Positions 52,357 to 64,000 of a stretch of DNA of 64,000 nt are shown here, piece after piece (the stretch's first letter is position 1; the number at the start of each line of letters is the position of its first letter). The notes beneath the pieces are model-generated. The model had not been told where the DNA came from and did no database searches. It saw only the letters and a list, made by a program, of their open reading frames with translations. The position numbers were made by a program, and so were the translations under genes. This stretch comes from Datisca glomerata (lineage: Eukaryota; Streptophyta; Magnoliopsida; Cucurbitales; Datiscaceae): the NCBI GenBank assembly GCA_003255025.1, contig QANY01009387.1, forward strand, positions 1,612,001-1,676,000, read 5' to 3'.

Positions 52357-55300
52357 TCAACACTGGTAAACTGAATAGCTCTTGCTCTTCCATAAAAAGC
52401 TAAAAGCTTTTCCCATTTTTCTTCTTGAGATTGATTTGCAGAGTGGCTTTGCTTCTGACACAGGCAATGCTGATTCATCACTGCTTTCAGCCCACTCTGT
52501 CGGTGGTTGATCTCGTTGCCGTTGCTCCCTGAACAGCATCAAAAGCTTCTGAGCCATCTCTTTTCCTCTCAAAGTCCCATTCACAGAAATCGACACCAAT
52601 CCAGGAATAACCCCTTCTTGTAGGACCATTTGACTACATTTTTCATTTCCATTACACAAAATCAAGAGACATGAAACTGCTTGCTCCTGCTCAATAGGTT
52701 CACCAGTATCCAATATTGTTGCCAGCCCACTAATAAGGCCAGGGGTTGATATCATTTCCTCTCTTCCTGATTGACATGAACCCAAATTTATCAAGACGGC
52801 AATGGATTTTTCTGTCCAAGTGTAGTCGCCAGTAGCTGAAAGTAGGGATTGGAGGCCATTGATAACTCCAGAAGAAAGGAGATAGGGAATATTGGAGGGG
52901 ACAGTAGAGAGATTATAGAGAGCATGGAGGGCATCAAGCTTGCATTGGGGTTCAGCGTTGCTCTGGAGGAGCTGAGTCAGGAACGGGACAGCATGGCTCG
53001 AGCCAATGATGGGCTTAGCGTCTTCAAGGCAGGACAGATTCAGATAGAGAGCTGTTGCATACCCATGCGACTTTGAGTTCAAGATCATTTGTTCCAACGA
53101 TGAAATAACCCCTGCTTCTAACATCATTTCCTTGTTTCTGAGGAGAAGAAACACATGGATGTATTAGTTTAACATGTCTAGTAAGAATGAACTAAATGAA
53201 AGCCTCCATGATTTGCAGTGACAGAATAAATTCAGAAACATAGAAGCTCTAATTTAAGCAGATTGTATTAACCAAAATATTCATGATGCATCACTCTTTT
53301 TCAAGCGTCATTTAAACACTCACTCTGTAGAAGTGTCATGTGTCACATTTTTTCTTTTCATAAAAACTGTCAAAATGAGTCTAACATTAGAATATAATTT
53401 TTAATTTTATTTACAAATTTGCCATCAATCCCTATAACTCTCTAACTTCTTTTCCACCACTTTTTTCATCATTAAATCTTGTATACTACTTGTTATTTTG
53501 GGTACTCTATAAATTGGTTATAATTCTTCAGAATCTCAACCTTGTCAACCCTAAGTTAATTACAATCCTAAACTCATAGAATATTTTGATTTCTCAAATA
53601 TTCTATTTTAAGTATTCTAAATAATTAATTGTCAAATAAAATATTCTAAATTATTAACTTTAAAAAATTTAATACTAAAATGAACACAATTATTGTAACC
53701 ACTAAAACAATATCTCATGACTAACCATGGAAACGCTTTAGGAAAATGTAAAAAAATAATGAAAACATAGATGTCTCAGTAAAAAATTTTATTCATTGAT
53801 AAAAAATAATGAAAAAAATGAAAACACTGGTTTTGATGGTAACTTTATTCATCAATAAAAAATGAAAACAATTTATTCATCAATAAAAAAGACAATGAAA
53901 ACGAGCTTTACAAAAATGTAAAAAAAAAAACAGAATGAAAACATTGATGTCTCTAAAACAATCTCACAACTAACCATGGAAATGAGCTTCACGGCAATTT
54001 TGATTTGGAATTTTACAATAAAAATTTACTGAAATTTGAAATCTAAATTTTTTGACAATATAATTTATTACAAATGTAATTTTTTATATGAAAGTTCTTT
54101 TTACTCCTTATATGAGAGTGTGACAACAATAAAATAGAGAAACATGTGGGTTGGTTGGGAAGTTTGTAAATAAAGGAAAAAGTCATATCCCAATATTAGA
54201 CTCATTCTCACAGCTTTTGTGAAAAACAAATACATGACACATGGCACTATTACGAAGTGAAAGTGTTTCAATGACTGCTGAAAAGAGTGTTGCTAGCATG
54301 ACTCTCATGATGATACAAGCTTGAAACAGAACCATGGCATCATTATTCTATTTGTAACAAAAGATAGAAATCCACTTTTTTTCCTTGATGAGATCTAACT
54401 AATTACTTGGATCGAATAAGGACTAACATAATTGTATAAATATGGAAGTTTATGCTAATGCAATAAAACTGAAATTCCAATAGACAATTTCAGGATGTCT
54501 TCACTACTTTTTCAATTATTTACGAAATTCGATTTGCGGTTGTTGCTCAACATTTTCTACTAAGATCAGAGAAACGATACCAAAACAAACCCAAAAGATA
54601 AGACAATCAAAACATCTGACTACAAGGAAGTAAACCATTCCTATAGTCTAGATGGAGGAGAAAAGAAAAGAGAACACCCTAAATTAACACTAGACAAATA
54701 AACAAAGATTTCTTTTACTACAAACCTGTTATTATTGACAGCAAGGTTAAAGAGGGCCATGGCTCCACTTTCCTGAGCCTTTGAATTCCTTTCACACAAA
54801 GCTACTTCCAGAAATTGAAGAAGTGCTTGAACAAACCCATTTGCTCCCATAAAGATCCTTGCCTCCTCATCGTCCTTCAGCAGGAACCTTATCTGCTCAA
54901 CCACCTCAGATTTATTCCTCATGTCTTCTCCTTCATTCAAAATCATCAGAAAATTCTCGTAAGTCTGGAACATATGAAGGTCAGGATCCTCTTCTGCAGG
55001 TACAACATCCTCCTCATTTTCTACAGTCTCCTCAATGACAGCACTTTCCTCTAAAGGAACCACCTTTACTTCCTTCTGCTTGCGAGAACGGACACTATCC
55101 ACTGATCTTGAATTGACAGACTCACACTCAGACAGTGCAAGCCTCCAATAGTTGAGGTCAAGACTCTCTGGGGGGCCATAAGGAAGAGAAACTCCATTCT
55201 GTTCACACCAACTAGCAATGAGGCTCTTAACACAGTAATTAGGTGTCAAAGAAAGATGAGAGAGCTTCTGTTGCGTCTTTGGGCAGGAGTTATGCCCGTC

Positions 55301-56657
55301 ACTGAACCATTTCTCAATACAAATCCTTTCATATGTTTGACCAGAAGCAATGATGACTGGGTCATACATAAGCTGCAGTGATATAGGGCACCTCAATTCC
55401 TCCGGTGGGAGGGGCATCTGCCCTGATCTCCTATAACTTGGCTTGAAATTAAAAGAACTAATCTTTGATAAATGCCTTTCAAAGGCTTGACCATTGCCAC
55501 CAGGTCCACAATCCTCACAAGAACTCTGAACAGTGGGTGAACAAGGTGTAGAACCCTGTGAATCATTGTCATCGGATAACTCATTTCTAAATAATTTCGA
55601 GTATTTCCTCATAAGGTGCAAAAGGTAAGCCACAATTGATTCCTTCCTCTTGTCTTCTTCAGCACGAGCTCTTTCAATAAGTTTTCTGAGTGCCCTCCTC
55701 TCTGTAAGAGCTGCTCTGGAGGAGGTTATTCCAAGTTTAATAGCAGCCTGGTGAAAAGACTCGAGCTCATTATTGTCGTTACAGTCATTGAATTTCTTTC
55801 CCTGCTGAAGCAGACCGATTATATCGTCACCAACTCGCTTCTCTGATGAATCAAGTGAAAATATAGTGCCCTCGAGTTCACAAATAATCTCTTGTATCTG
55901 GAAAGACAGTCATAAGAGGTCAAGAATCTTCAAAAGCAAAGTGCGCAATAAACAAATGCCAAATAAGCTATAATTATCAAACCTGACAGCCTATCGATTG
56001 TGGAACAATATCTTCAACGCGTCTAAGACTATCTTCAAAGGCACATTTTGCCTTCTCAAACTTTAAAAGGACAGACTCTCCCGTTATGGCCTGCAAGATA
56101 AAAACAATATCAATCGTGAGAAAAATCTTAAAAAATGACCACAGAATCAACAGCAGTTTCAGCAAAAGCAACGAAAAAGTAAAAAACAGTATCAACAATA
56201 TGTTGATAACTATACACATACATGAATCTAACCACCACAAATACATTCAGTACTGGTGAGGTCTAGTTATTCTGCATAGGAAAGATCCAGCTAGAAAAGG
56301 GAACTATCATACCAGGTACAGTTTACTACAATCTGAGCAATGTTGAAGAATACTCTTGGACTTCTCAAGTGCTATGTGCAATGAGCATAATGCCTGAAGG
56401 CCAGATTTACTTCTCGGTCGTGCTGCTTCCAACGAAGGGAAAATAGATAATACCTTGCAATAAATTGCAGAAAGTATCTTGCACATCTCTCCATGTAACT
56501 GCAGTAGGGAAATGCATGAAAATTTTCATTTGTTGATAAATATAAAAAATTACATACCACACCTCATCAACACAAGGTTCTCGCGGCATAAATGTTTCAT
56601 TCCTACCTTTGCATCACTGGCTGCAAATAAATTTTCTTCGACCTCAGTAATATCCAT
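52357..56657 (-). CDS. PUB45: U-box E3 ubiquitin ligase with ARM repeats (PUB45 type)
   Basis: A plant U-box protein that would recruit E2 enzymes and tag substrates with ubiquitin. Five coding exons in phase give 765 aa (PUB45 of Arabidopsis: about 768): 56607-56657, 56313-56498, 55983-56090, 54726-55897, 52357-53137. An N-terminal helical UND-like region (residues 1 to about 270, starting [11 protein letters not shown]) is followed by the U-box (about 279-353, [18 protein letters not shown]...), an acidic linker and ARM repeats (about 440-740). The C-terminus [17 protein letters not shown] is the signature tail of this subgroup. An ATG one codon earlier (56660) is also possible. A leader intron probably runs from 57449 to about 56703. 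The large last intron contains an inverted-repeat element. The Arabidopsis relatives PUB6 and PUB7 are alternative labels. Confidence 0.94.
53292..54289. mobile_element. Inverted-repeat element in PUB45 intron
   Basis: The two ends form an imperfect inverted repeat of about 110-130 bp: CACTCTTTTTCAAGCGTCAT on the left and CACTCTTTTCAGCAGTCAT read from the right, continuing to GTCATGTGTCA and GAGTCTAA(C/T)ATT. The middle is AT-rich with repeated TTATTCATCAATAAAAAA blocks near 53845-53890. No coding content is seen. It may be a Mutator-like MITE, but the exact ends and duplication are unclear. It lies wholly within the intron between 53138 and 54725. Confidence 0.6.
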
Positions 56658-56699
56658 CATTAGAGTTCACCGTAAAAAACTAAAGCTAGATTTTCATGT

Positions 56700-57700
56700 C
56701 ACCTGCATAGTAAAATAACAATTGAACAATATTAATATAGGTAGAATTAAAATTGTAATCAAATATAGAAGTAGAAAGATGAATAAATAAATTCCTCCCA
56801 AGCAAAGAGGGTTTATTCTTACTAACTATGTAGTAAAAAATACTCACGTCCTTTTCATAGACAATGTAAACGCAATAAAAAGTATTCCTATCTATTAGCC
56901 AGATGGAAAGAACATAAATTCAATCTAACACATTCCAGTTTCAACCTTGAACCATTGAAGATAAACATTATTTGCTACTCCAATTGACTTTACTTGCTCA
57001 GTTTGATAGCCAATATCATACACATCAGCAAACTTCATAAGAAATTCATCTCAAATGTGAGACACATAAAAAATGAAGATCGGAATAGCTCAAAATAAAC
57101 TGAGAGAAGAAGAACGCAGCAAGGGAAATTGCTATTTAATAATAACATATTCTGTTAGTTTCCAAATCAAAGAAGACCTGCGTAGCGAGTTATGATCTCG
57201 AGCTGAAATGAACACAGACAATCACTATTTGTATTTCAAAACAGAGAAAGGGAATAGCAAACCGACTCGAAAAACAAGATTCAAGGTAAATCACCTCCTT
57301 GCAAAAACGCGGATCAACAAATTCTAATAAAAAATTTATATAGCCAAGAAACAGGAAGGATAAGAATCCGAATCCATAGGAATAGAATCAGATTTGCAAC
57401 AACAATGTTTGGCAGGGAAAGAGGTAGGTTTATGGAAGAGAAAACGTACCAGAGCTAAACCGAATCACCAAGGGATGCTTCATATAAACTAGAAATTACA
57501 AGATCCCAATCATAGAAACTAGGCTCTCGATTATTGGTAGAATTTCAACCAATGGAGCAGCACAATACTCGAAACAAAGAGGGAATGAAAGAGATGAACG
57601 CAGGCCGTTGGGTTAATCTGAATTTCTCAAGTCTTAAACTTCTGAGTGGGCGTAATGGAAAGCGAAGCAAGCAGCAATACCGGGAATAGTTTAAAATAAT
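56700..57700 (-). other. 5' UTR and leader intron of PUB45 gene
   Basis: An acceptor TATGCAG, then GTGACATG, ends near 56703 on the minus strand, and a donor GTACGT is seen at 57448-57449. Exon sequence likely continues to about 57620. The promoter should lie beyond. Confidence 0.5.
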
Positions 57701-60700
57701 GCATTATTTATGAAGAATAAAAAAATAACTGAGAGAATTGAGATGGGGACCTGGTTTATATTTTATTATTATTATTTTTTAAATGATATTGGGGGTTTCC
57801 TGTTATTGAGGATTAATAATTGCTAATCGAATGTAGAGAGGGTGGAGGATTCGCCACCTTTGTCTCCCCGATTCACCGGCCGACAGTTGCCGACCTCCAC
57901 GTTTGTCGGTTAACAGAGCTGTCGTGAATGCGAGCAATTGACGGAATTGTCCTTTAATATTCTTCCCCCTACCACTCGTCTCTTATTGACATTAACTGCT
58001 TGAGATTGAGATGGATTTAGATCACTATCTAGTATTTCTAGATCTCTATATCATTTTAATTAGCTTAAACATCTATTTAACTCATTAATTTCATTAATTT
58101 ATAAAAGGATGTTTTTTCTTCAGAAATACTAGAAATTTGAATTTCATTTTCTTTTTTTTTTTTATTTTAAATTTCACTTAGGCTCGTTTTTTTTGAATTT
58201 CATGTTTAGTTGAAAGATATTTGAGTAACAACGTCTGTTTTGTAATGCGTCTTATGTTTTTTAACGTTTGTTATAATGAATTAATTGGTATTAATTTTAG
58301 ATGAAATCTGAATTGTAGGGAATTAGATGTCTTCAATTCTTAAAATCTAAATCCTTCAAATAAATTAAGGATATTTTCTCTTCTCATGAATTGCATATAT
58401 ATAATTTTCTCATAGATTGACATGATTTATTTACATTTCTAACTTTTTTCCTTCTTTCTACTTACTTTTTCTCTATATGCATTTTTTAAATTGAGGCCAC
58501 TAATATAGATGTCTCACTTACAATTTTATTTACATGATTAGATTTTTATTTGTTTGATAGTAAGTTTTTACATAATTTTTTTAATTGTTTATATAATATT
58601 CCAAAAAAAAATTATCTCTTGCATATATATATTTACATGATTATATAAGTTAAAAAAATAGTAAACAACAATTGATATGCTTGTTTAGAATCAATGGCAA
58701 ATTGGGATAATTAGAATGACCATTACATGATTCTCAAGCATATATTCACCAAAGTTATTTTGCATTTTCAGTAGCATGTGTAATATTCTAATATGTTACC
58801 GAACATTGCGATCTTATATTATAGGACATATGATTCTACTCAATCACATTCCGATCAATTCAATTTCATATGATATCTCAAATTCATGATATCAAACTAC
58901 TCGTTATAGATATTTATACTTAGAATTTAGAATTTTTCTATAAATCTAATTTCTCTCTCACATGAGTGATTGTATGTCCACATCAACTTTGATCCGACAT
59001 TATCAAAATTAATGTTAAATTGCACAACACCCCTTTTTGCATAATATAGACATTCTACATAATATTTTCTTTAAGAAAATTAATTAGATATTTTTTACAG
59101 TAGAAAATTTATAAGGTTGTATTGATAGAATAATAAAATAAACATATTTTGGCCATGAGTAATTTTACAACACTATGATTTAGACCATATCTCAATTACC
59201 TTATATTATGTGAATCATTCATAATTTAATTTAATAAATTAAGTAATTAAACACTTTGGAGAAAATATCATAACGGTTGGACTATTGTTGGATAACGATG
59301 GTATTTTGGTCAAATATGAAAGCGAATACAAGTTTTAAAAACAGCGGATGTCTCCAAAAAAAAGGGCACGGAATCAAAATATCCAAAATTTGGGTAATAA
59401 AAAAAAGTGGGGTTGAGAAGTCGCCCACGTGGTCATGTTAATATCCCTGATTTGAACTTAGATCCGTACTTCACGCATTCATCATCTGTAGTTTTCCCCC
59501 TACAATTAGAGGTGAATTTTCTTTTCCATACAAATTTCACCCACCAATCTCCACGTGATTTAAGCTTCCGCTCTTAGGTTTGGGCGGCTTTCCTTAAAAT
59601 ATATTACTGCCAATTTATTTATCTATTTATTTACTACTGTTAAATAGAATTCTGTTTCACTCAAATTCAAACGGTTAGATATATAGAAAGCCGAAATAAA
59701 AAGAAAAGTAAGAGTCTGATGTGGTTTTTTTTCTTCATTTTATATTGATCTAAGCAGTCCATTTAGAAAATGGACGGCCACCATTAAACATGTGCCTCTT
59801 CTGTTTAATAGAACAAGAGATTATCTGTTTCCATTAAATAGTAAGTGTACCATGTCATACATCTATCATAGCCAATGTCTCACCCCTCATGATGTGACCT
59901 ACAATGAGATCTATAATAGCAAAGATTGAGATCCTCTCTTGTTAGTTTTCTGACTTCAGTGTTTTGTGTTTAAGTGATCCAAACTCTCCACTTTTAGCAT
60001 AAAAATGGTTAAGATTTTGGTAACAAGTTACCTCCAGTTGGGATCCCAAGCAGATGTTTTTCCTAATATCAGACGGTTTTAGGATGCAGGTACTATGTAC
60101 GTGAACTATTGCTAATAGAATTTTTTAATAATTTCTAGATTGATGTGATATATTTATACCAAGATTGATTTAAAGATAGAAGAGTTAAAATAATTTTTTT
60201 ATGTTTTTATATCTTATAGATGAAATGTCATATTTGATGTCAAATTACTACTGGTACATAATACCACTTCTTTGTTTGGAACTACTAATTCAAAGATTAC
60301 TAAAAATTTATCTATATAATTATTATAACTAATTGATCTCACAAATATATATATATATATATATATTTAAAAGATGATGACCACAATCATACATCATTAA
60401 CTGTATTTTTTATTTTTCAATATAATTCGGTTTCGTAAAAAAGGTTTTTCAACTTCTTTTCGTAATTTTCCTTTTGCAATCTTTTGTATGTTTGTGATAT
60501 CATATATATTAAGACCATATTAGCAATGACACATGATATATTGAATGATGTCATAGATTTTGTTTGTTAAGTTAATTAGATGAAGATTGGTAAATCAAAT
60601 ACCATAGTAGAAATTTCCAATAAGATAACGAACTATCTTTGAAGAATGTCATGCATATTATTTGTTAATAAACATTAAGTAAATTAAATTAATAAATTAG

Positions 60701-62390
60701 ATATGATGGGTTAATGATATAGCTAAATATTTAAATTCATGTACTCGTATTTAAAAGATCGTAAACTTAACTTATATTAATGCTTGTATATTATTATTAA
60801 AACTATGTTAAACACTCACTTACTCCTTTTTTTATGTTTGAAACTTGATAAATATTGCCATACCCTCCAAATAAATGATAACAAACCACTGGCACTACAC
60901 TAAAAATTTTAATATTATATATCTATAAGAAACAACAAGAACACATTGATAGAGCAAATGTTACATTAAAATTGTTAAATTTGGAAATGGTTGTGATGTT
61001 CAAAGGATTTTAACAATTAATGGAGAAGGGACAAAACCCACATTATATAAAAAAAACTAATAAATAAAATTATATAAGAAAAAACATTGCATTTGTCTTT
61101 GTTTTAGGGAGCAGCATCAACAAAAATATCACATCCTATGAATCAAATTAATGTTTTGGTTTGTGCATCTAACATGCTGCTCCATAATGTCCTCGCATGC
61201 ATTATGCAAAATAAACCAGACTGATTAGGTGGCTTTCTTCCAATATTTTGACCTTCTTTTAAGCTTGTTTAAACGATATTAAAACTGTGTTTCTTTGAAA
61301 ATAATAGATTTTTAATTATGATGTCAAAGTATGATTTCGTTACTCATACGAAATCATTTTGCAACGATGTTGAATATCATTACGGCCTAAAAGTATTTAA
61401 GTTAAAATATCGTTGCAAGTAATTATGCATTATTTGAAATACTAATAATAACATATATGAATGTCAACTCATCATTCATTCTTGTTAAAAAACATAAAAC
61501 ATCATCATTTAATTACTTTTGCTTTTATAGAAAAAAAGAATTAAACCATCTATTTTTGTTGTCAATATAACATTTTGAATTTATGATGGAGATCCTCTCA
61601 TGTCCTTAGAATAGTAGAGAGTTATGTTAAGATCTCATATGTTTGATCTAAAAATGAAAGGACTAGATTTCATAACAGTCTATTCTCAACACACATAGTC
61701 ACAGTTTAAATAACATAACTCTACTGTTGAGATCCTACCAGAAAAATATTTTATCTATTAACCATGAATTTACATCTCGTTATTACATTAACCTATCCCA
61801 ATATGTGTCTTTTCAAAGTCGAAGATACCCATAGATCACTTTAATTTACTCTGACCTCTTACCTACTAAGAAAGCTTTTCCTTGTAGTTTACCATTAGAT
61901 TAGGACTACACCCAATAGTATTGCCCTTTTCTTTTGTTTTCCTTTTATATCGAAGGCGTTTAAATTAACACAAATTACGTACTCCTAAAACTGAAAAATG
62001 GAGGAACAGCGAACGATGAACCAAACCTATGAATGTCGATGGCTTTATTTAGGATAATGAAAGAAAAACCGTTAAACTTGCCTCCCAAAAAATTAAAGGT
62101 TACATAAATTTTGAAATATTAGATACATCACATGTGTGTTGAACGTGATTCAAGAATTTTAATATAATATTTTAGTTTTCTTTCTTGATAATAATGTTCG
62201 AAATTTGATAATTTCAAAAAATATGTGAATAAAAATGTGGATACAATTATTATAAAAAAAAATCATGCATAAATCATGTATATTAGCTAGGGTAAAATGT
62301 CATTTACACAAATCAACTTTGTCACATTAGAAATTAATACTCACCCCCTTTAATTTTAGGAGATTACATTCTCCATGTTTGGATCGGCTA
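57700..62390. other. AT-rich gene-free region
   Basis: I see no plausible gene, RNA or complete transposon in this 4.7-kb stretch. It holds small AT microsatellites (such as 60346-60366) and scattered A/T runs. Confidence 0.55.
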
Positions 62391-62399
62391 CTATGACTT

Positions 62400-63321
62400 G
62401 CCATGTTTACATTCTATAGATGATATAGCTTCTCAAAAGATGGTCACCTCAAGGACCAGATCTTATTCATAATCCTCCTAAGTATGGTGCTTGCCCCAAC
62501 TGCTTTGTCCGAGACCACCTTAGCGGAGACCAACTCCTGGGGACTCTGGTTGAATTCTTGGGCTAAAGACTCAACCTTCTTCCTCTTTTTCTTGATCTTC
62601 TCATCGGTCTTAAAGAAAACTTAGGTGGCCAGCATAACTTGATCTTCGCAACACATCATGTGGGCAAGCAACGTAGCCTTATGCGCTAGGATCTGCAAAG
62701 AAAGATGGTTGATAAGAATGATTTATGAAGACCAATAACTAAAAAGGGAAAGAAACTTACGTCGAGAGTTTGTGCCATAAACCGATTGGGCAATACCAGA
62801 TCACTCTAGCTCAAGAAGGTGATACTCCTTCTTCGAGCTTGGTGGCTTGTGCCACCAGTCTATGACCCTTCCCATCTCATTTCGAGTGCTGGACACCTCG
62901 TTTAGGGGCAAGAGACACATGAGTTTTCCTCTTTCGCCAAGCGTGATATGTTAAGGGAGGAGAGGTAGATGGGGTTGATCCCCTAGATCGTGAACTCGAC
63001 CTCTCCCTTCCAAAGTGATAACACATGGAGGTTGTTTGGACTGGTTTGAGAAAGAAAGAGGACGGGGAGAATTGCCCAGCCAAATAATCTTCTCCTCACC
63101 TGAGCTGCTCGTAAGACTCGAGAAGCTGGACCATTGGCGCTACTTAGTTGACGAAGATTTCTAGGGATGTGATACGTGAGATATGGATCCCCCGGAAGAC
63201 ACTCGCACCTCCCGGAGATCAAGAACCAACAATCCTTCCATGCCTTGTACCAAGTAGGGATCTCACTCACAATCCCCCTTCGTCCTCCTTGATCTACTAC
63301 TAATGTAGTAGTACTAGCCAT
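62400..63321 (-). pseudogene. Decayed retroelement ORF
   Basis: A frame at 62983-63321 begins MASTTTLVVDQGG and contains IPTWYKAWKDCWFLISGRCECLP, similar to the KAWK..FF.. pattern seen in ORFs next to gag of plant gypsy elements. The continuation towards 62400 includes LVLPNRFMAQTLD and is interrupted by stops. G+C content is higher than in the flanks. I found no LTRs or pol. It may be part of a larger element beyond recognition. Confidence 0.4.
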
Positions 63322-63709
63322 GACCTTAGGGGGGATGATTAATCAAAAATATGTAATGGAACTCACCCATGGTGAAGTCCTCATCGTAATTCAATCTTTA
63401 GAGACCCAACACCCGATAAGACTTCCCTGCAAATTTGACTAGAGCTCATCCCACACTTGTGGGAAGCCAACTAGTTAGCCATCTCCCCATGACGAGGAGC
63501 ATTAATTAGTTCTTGCTTCTATCAAGCCTCATATGAATATAATATGGTATATGATATACATGTATGATTGTATTCATGTTCACTTCTATTAAAGGATAGA
63601 AGATCACATCAGCATCCCAGAGCTCAACTAGTCACTTAAACTGACTTAATCCCTTGAGTTGGCATGAAGTTCCTCATCCTCGATCGGCTCATTTACTCCT
63701 TCCACCTAA
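63322..63709. other. Intergenic region
   Basis: No recognisable feature. The base composition resembles the retroelement remnant before it, so it may belong to the same insertion. Confidence 0.35.
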
Positions 63710-64000
63710 GGGTGTTAAAGAATGTATGGAAACGATGAAACCGAACCCAGCCAAACCAAAATGAGGCGATTTGGTCAGTTCGTTAAGTGCCATCGGTTAG
63801 GTCTGGTTCATAAATATAACTAAACTAAAACTTTGGTTTGGTTCACTGTTCATGCATATTTTTAACCGAACCGAATCAAATATAAATAACAATATAAACA
63901 TATATTTCCCCATTCCAGCGCATCCCTCTCATCTCTCTCTCCCCCCTCTCTCTCTCCCTCCCTCTCATTCTCTCTCTCCCCCTCTCCCTCCTTCAAAAAT
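63710..64000. mobile_element. Possible hAT-like element, left end
   Basis: The sequence CTAAGGGTGTTAAAG resembles a hAT terminus (compare TAGGGGTGTAAGC at 13761) and is followed by AACCGAACC-, GGTTTGG- and GGTTCA-type repeats. A CT-rich tract (63917-63994) follows, as in the interior of the other element. The window ends before a right end could be seen. Confidence 0.4.

Noticed and set aside
52094..52369. Lys/Glu-rich frame on + strand
   Set aside because: It is the purine-rich 3' flank of the U-box gene read on the opposite strand.

Overview
The window is nuclear DNA from a flowering plant, almost certainly a eudicot. The evidence is spliced genes with GT-AG introns, plant-specific protein families, plant LTR retrotransposons and Mutator-like elements, and AT-rich intergenic DNA. 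I cannot name the species. One 27-bp run of N (5455-5481) and one single N (23509) mark assembly gaps.

Layout. 1-3540: AT-rich, gene-free, with weak LTR-like sequence. 3550-4926: Mutator-like element with a perfect 9-bp target duplication. 5756-16855: a copia retrotransposon (5-bp duplication CTATT) whose gag is interrupted by a second copia-derived element (10397-16329), itself carrying an hAT-like element (13761-14808). 16913-18069: a second Mutator-like element. 18440-24827 (-): DEAH4-type RNA helicase, 16 exons, 699 aa. 25710-30499: decayed gypsy element of the Tat type. 32405-34884 (+): mitochondrial complex I 51-kDa subunit. 36605-37827: a Pack-MULE carrying a lectin receptor kinase fragment. 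41374-46036 (+): NT-C2 domain protein, 8 exons, 987 aa. 46697 to about 47880 (-): OTU deubiquitinase, 5' part unresolved. 50104-50979 (+): unrecognised membrane-anchored acidic protein. 51224-51296 (-): tRNA-Lys(CUU). 52357-56657 (-): PUB45-type U-box E3 ligase, 5 coding exons, 765 aa, with an inverted-repeat element in its last intron. 57700-62400: AT-rich and empty. 62400-63321: decayed retroelement ORF. 63710-64000: start of a possible hAT-like element and a CT-rich tract.

The host genes are housekeeping genes and do not form a pathway: RNA processing, respiration, ubiquitin ligation and deubiquitination, and probably membrane trafficking. The helicase and the U-box ligase resemble two genes that are direct neighbours in Arabidopsis (At1g27900 and At1g27910), so part of an old gene order may survive here. 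Roughly 40% of the window is recognisable transposon. I saw no clearly new biochemical system. The most informative points are the three-level transposon nest, the Pack-MULE with a captured kinase, the GC-AG intron, the lone-ATG exon of the complex I gene, and the unidentified 291-aa protein.
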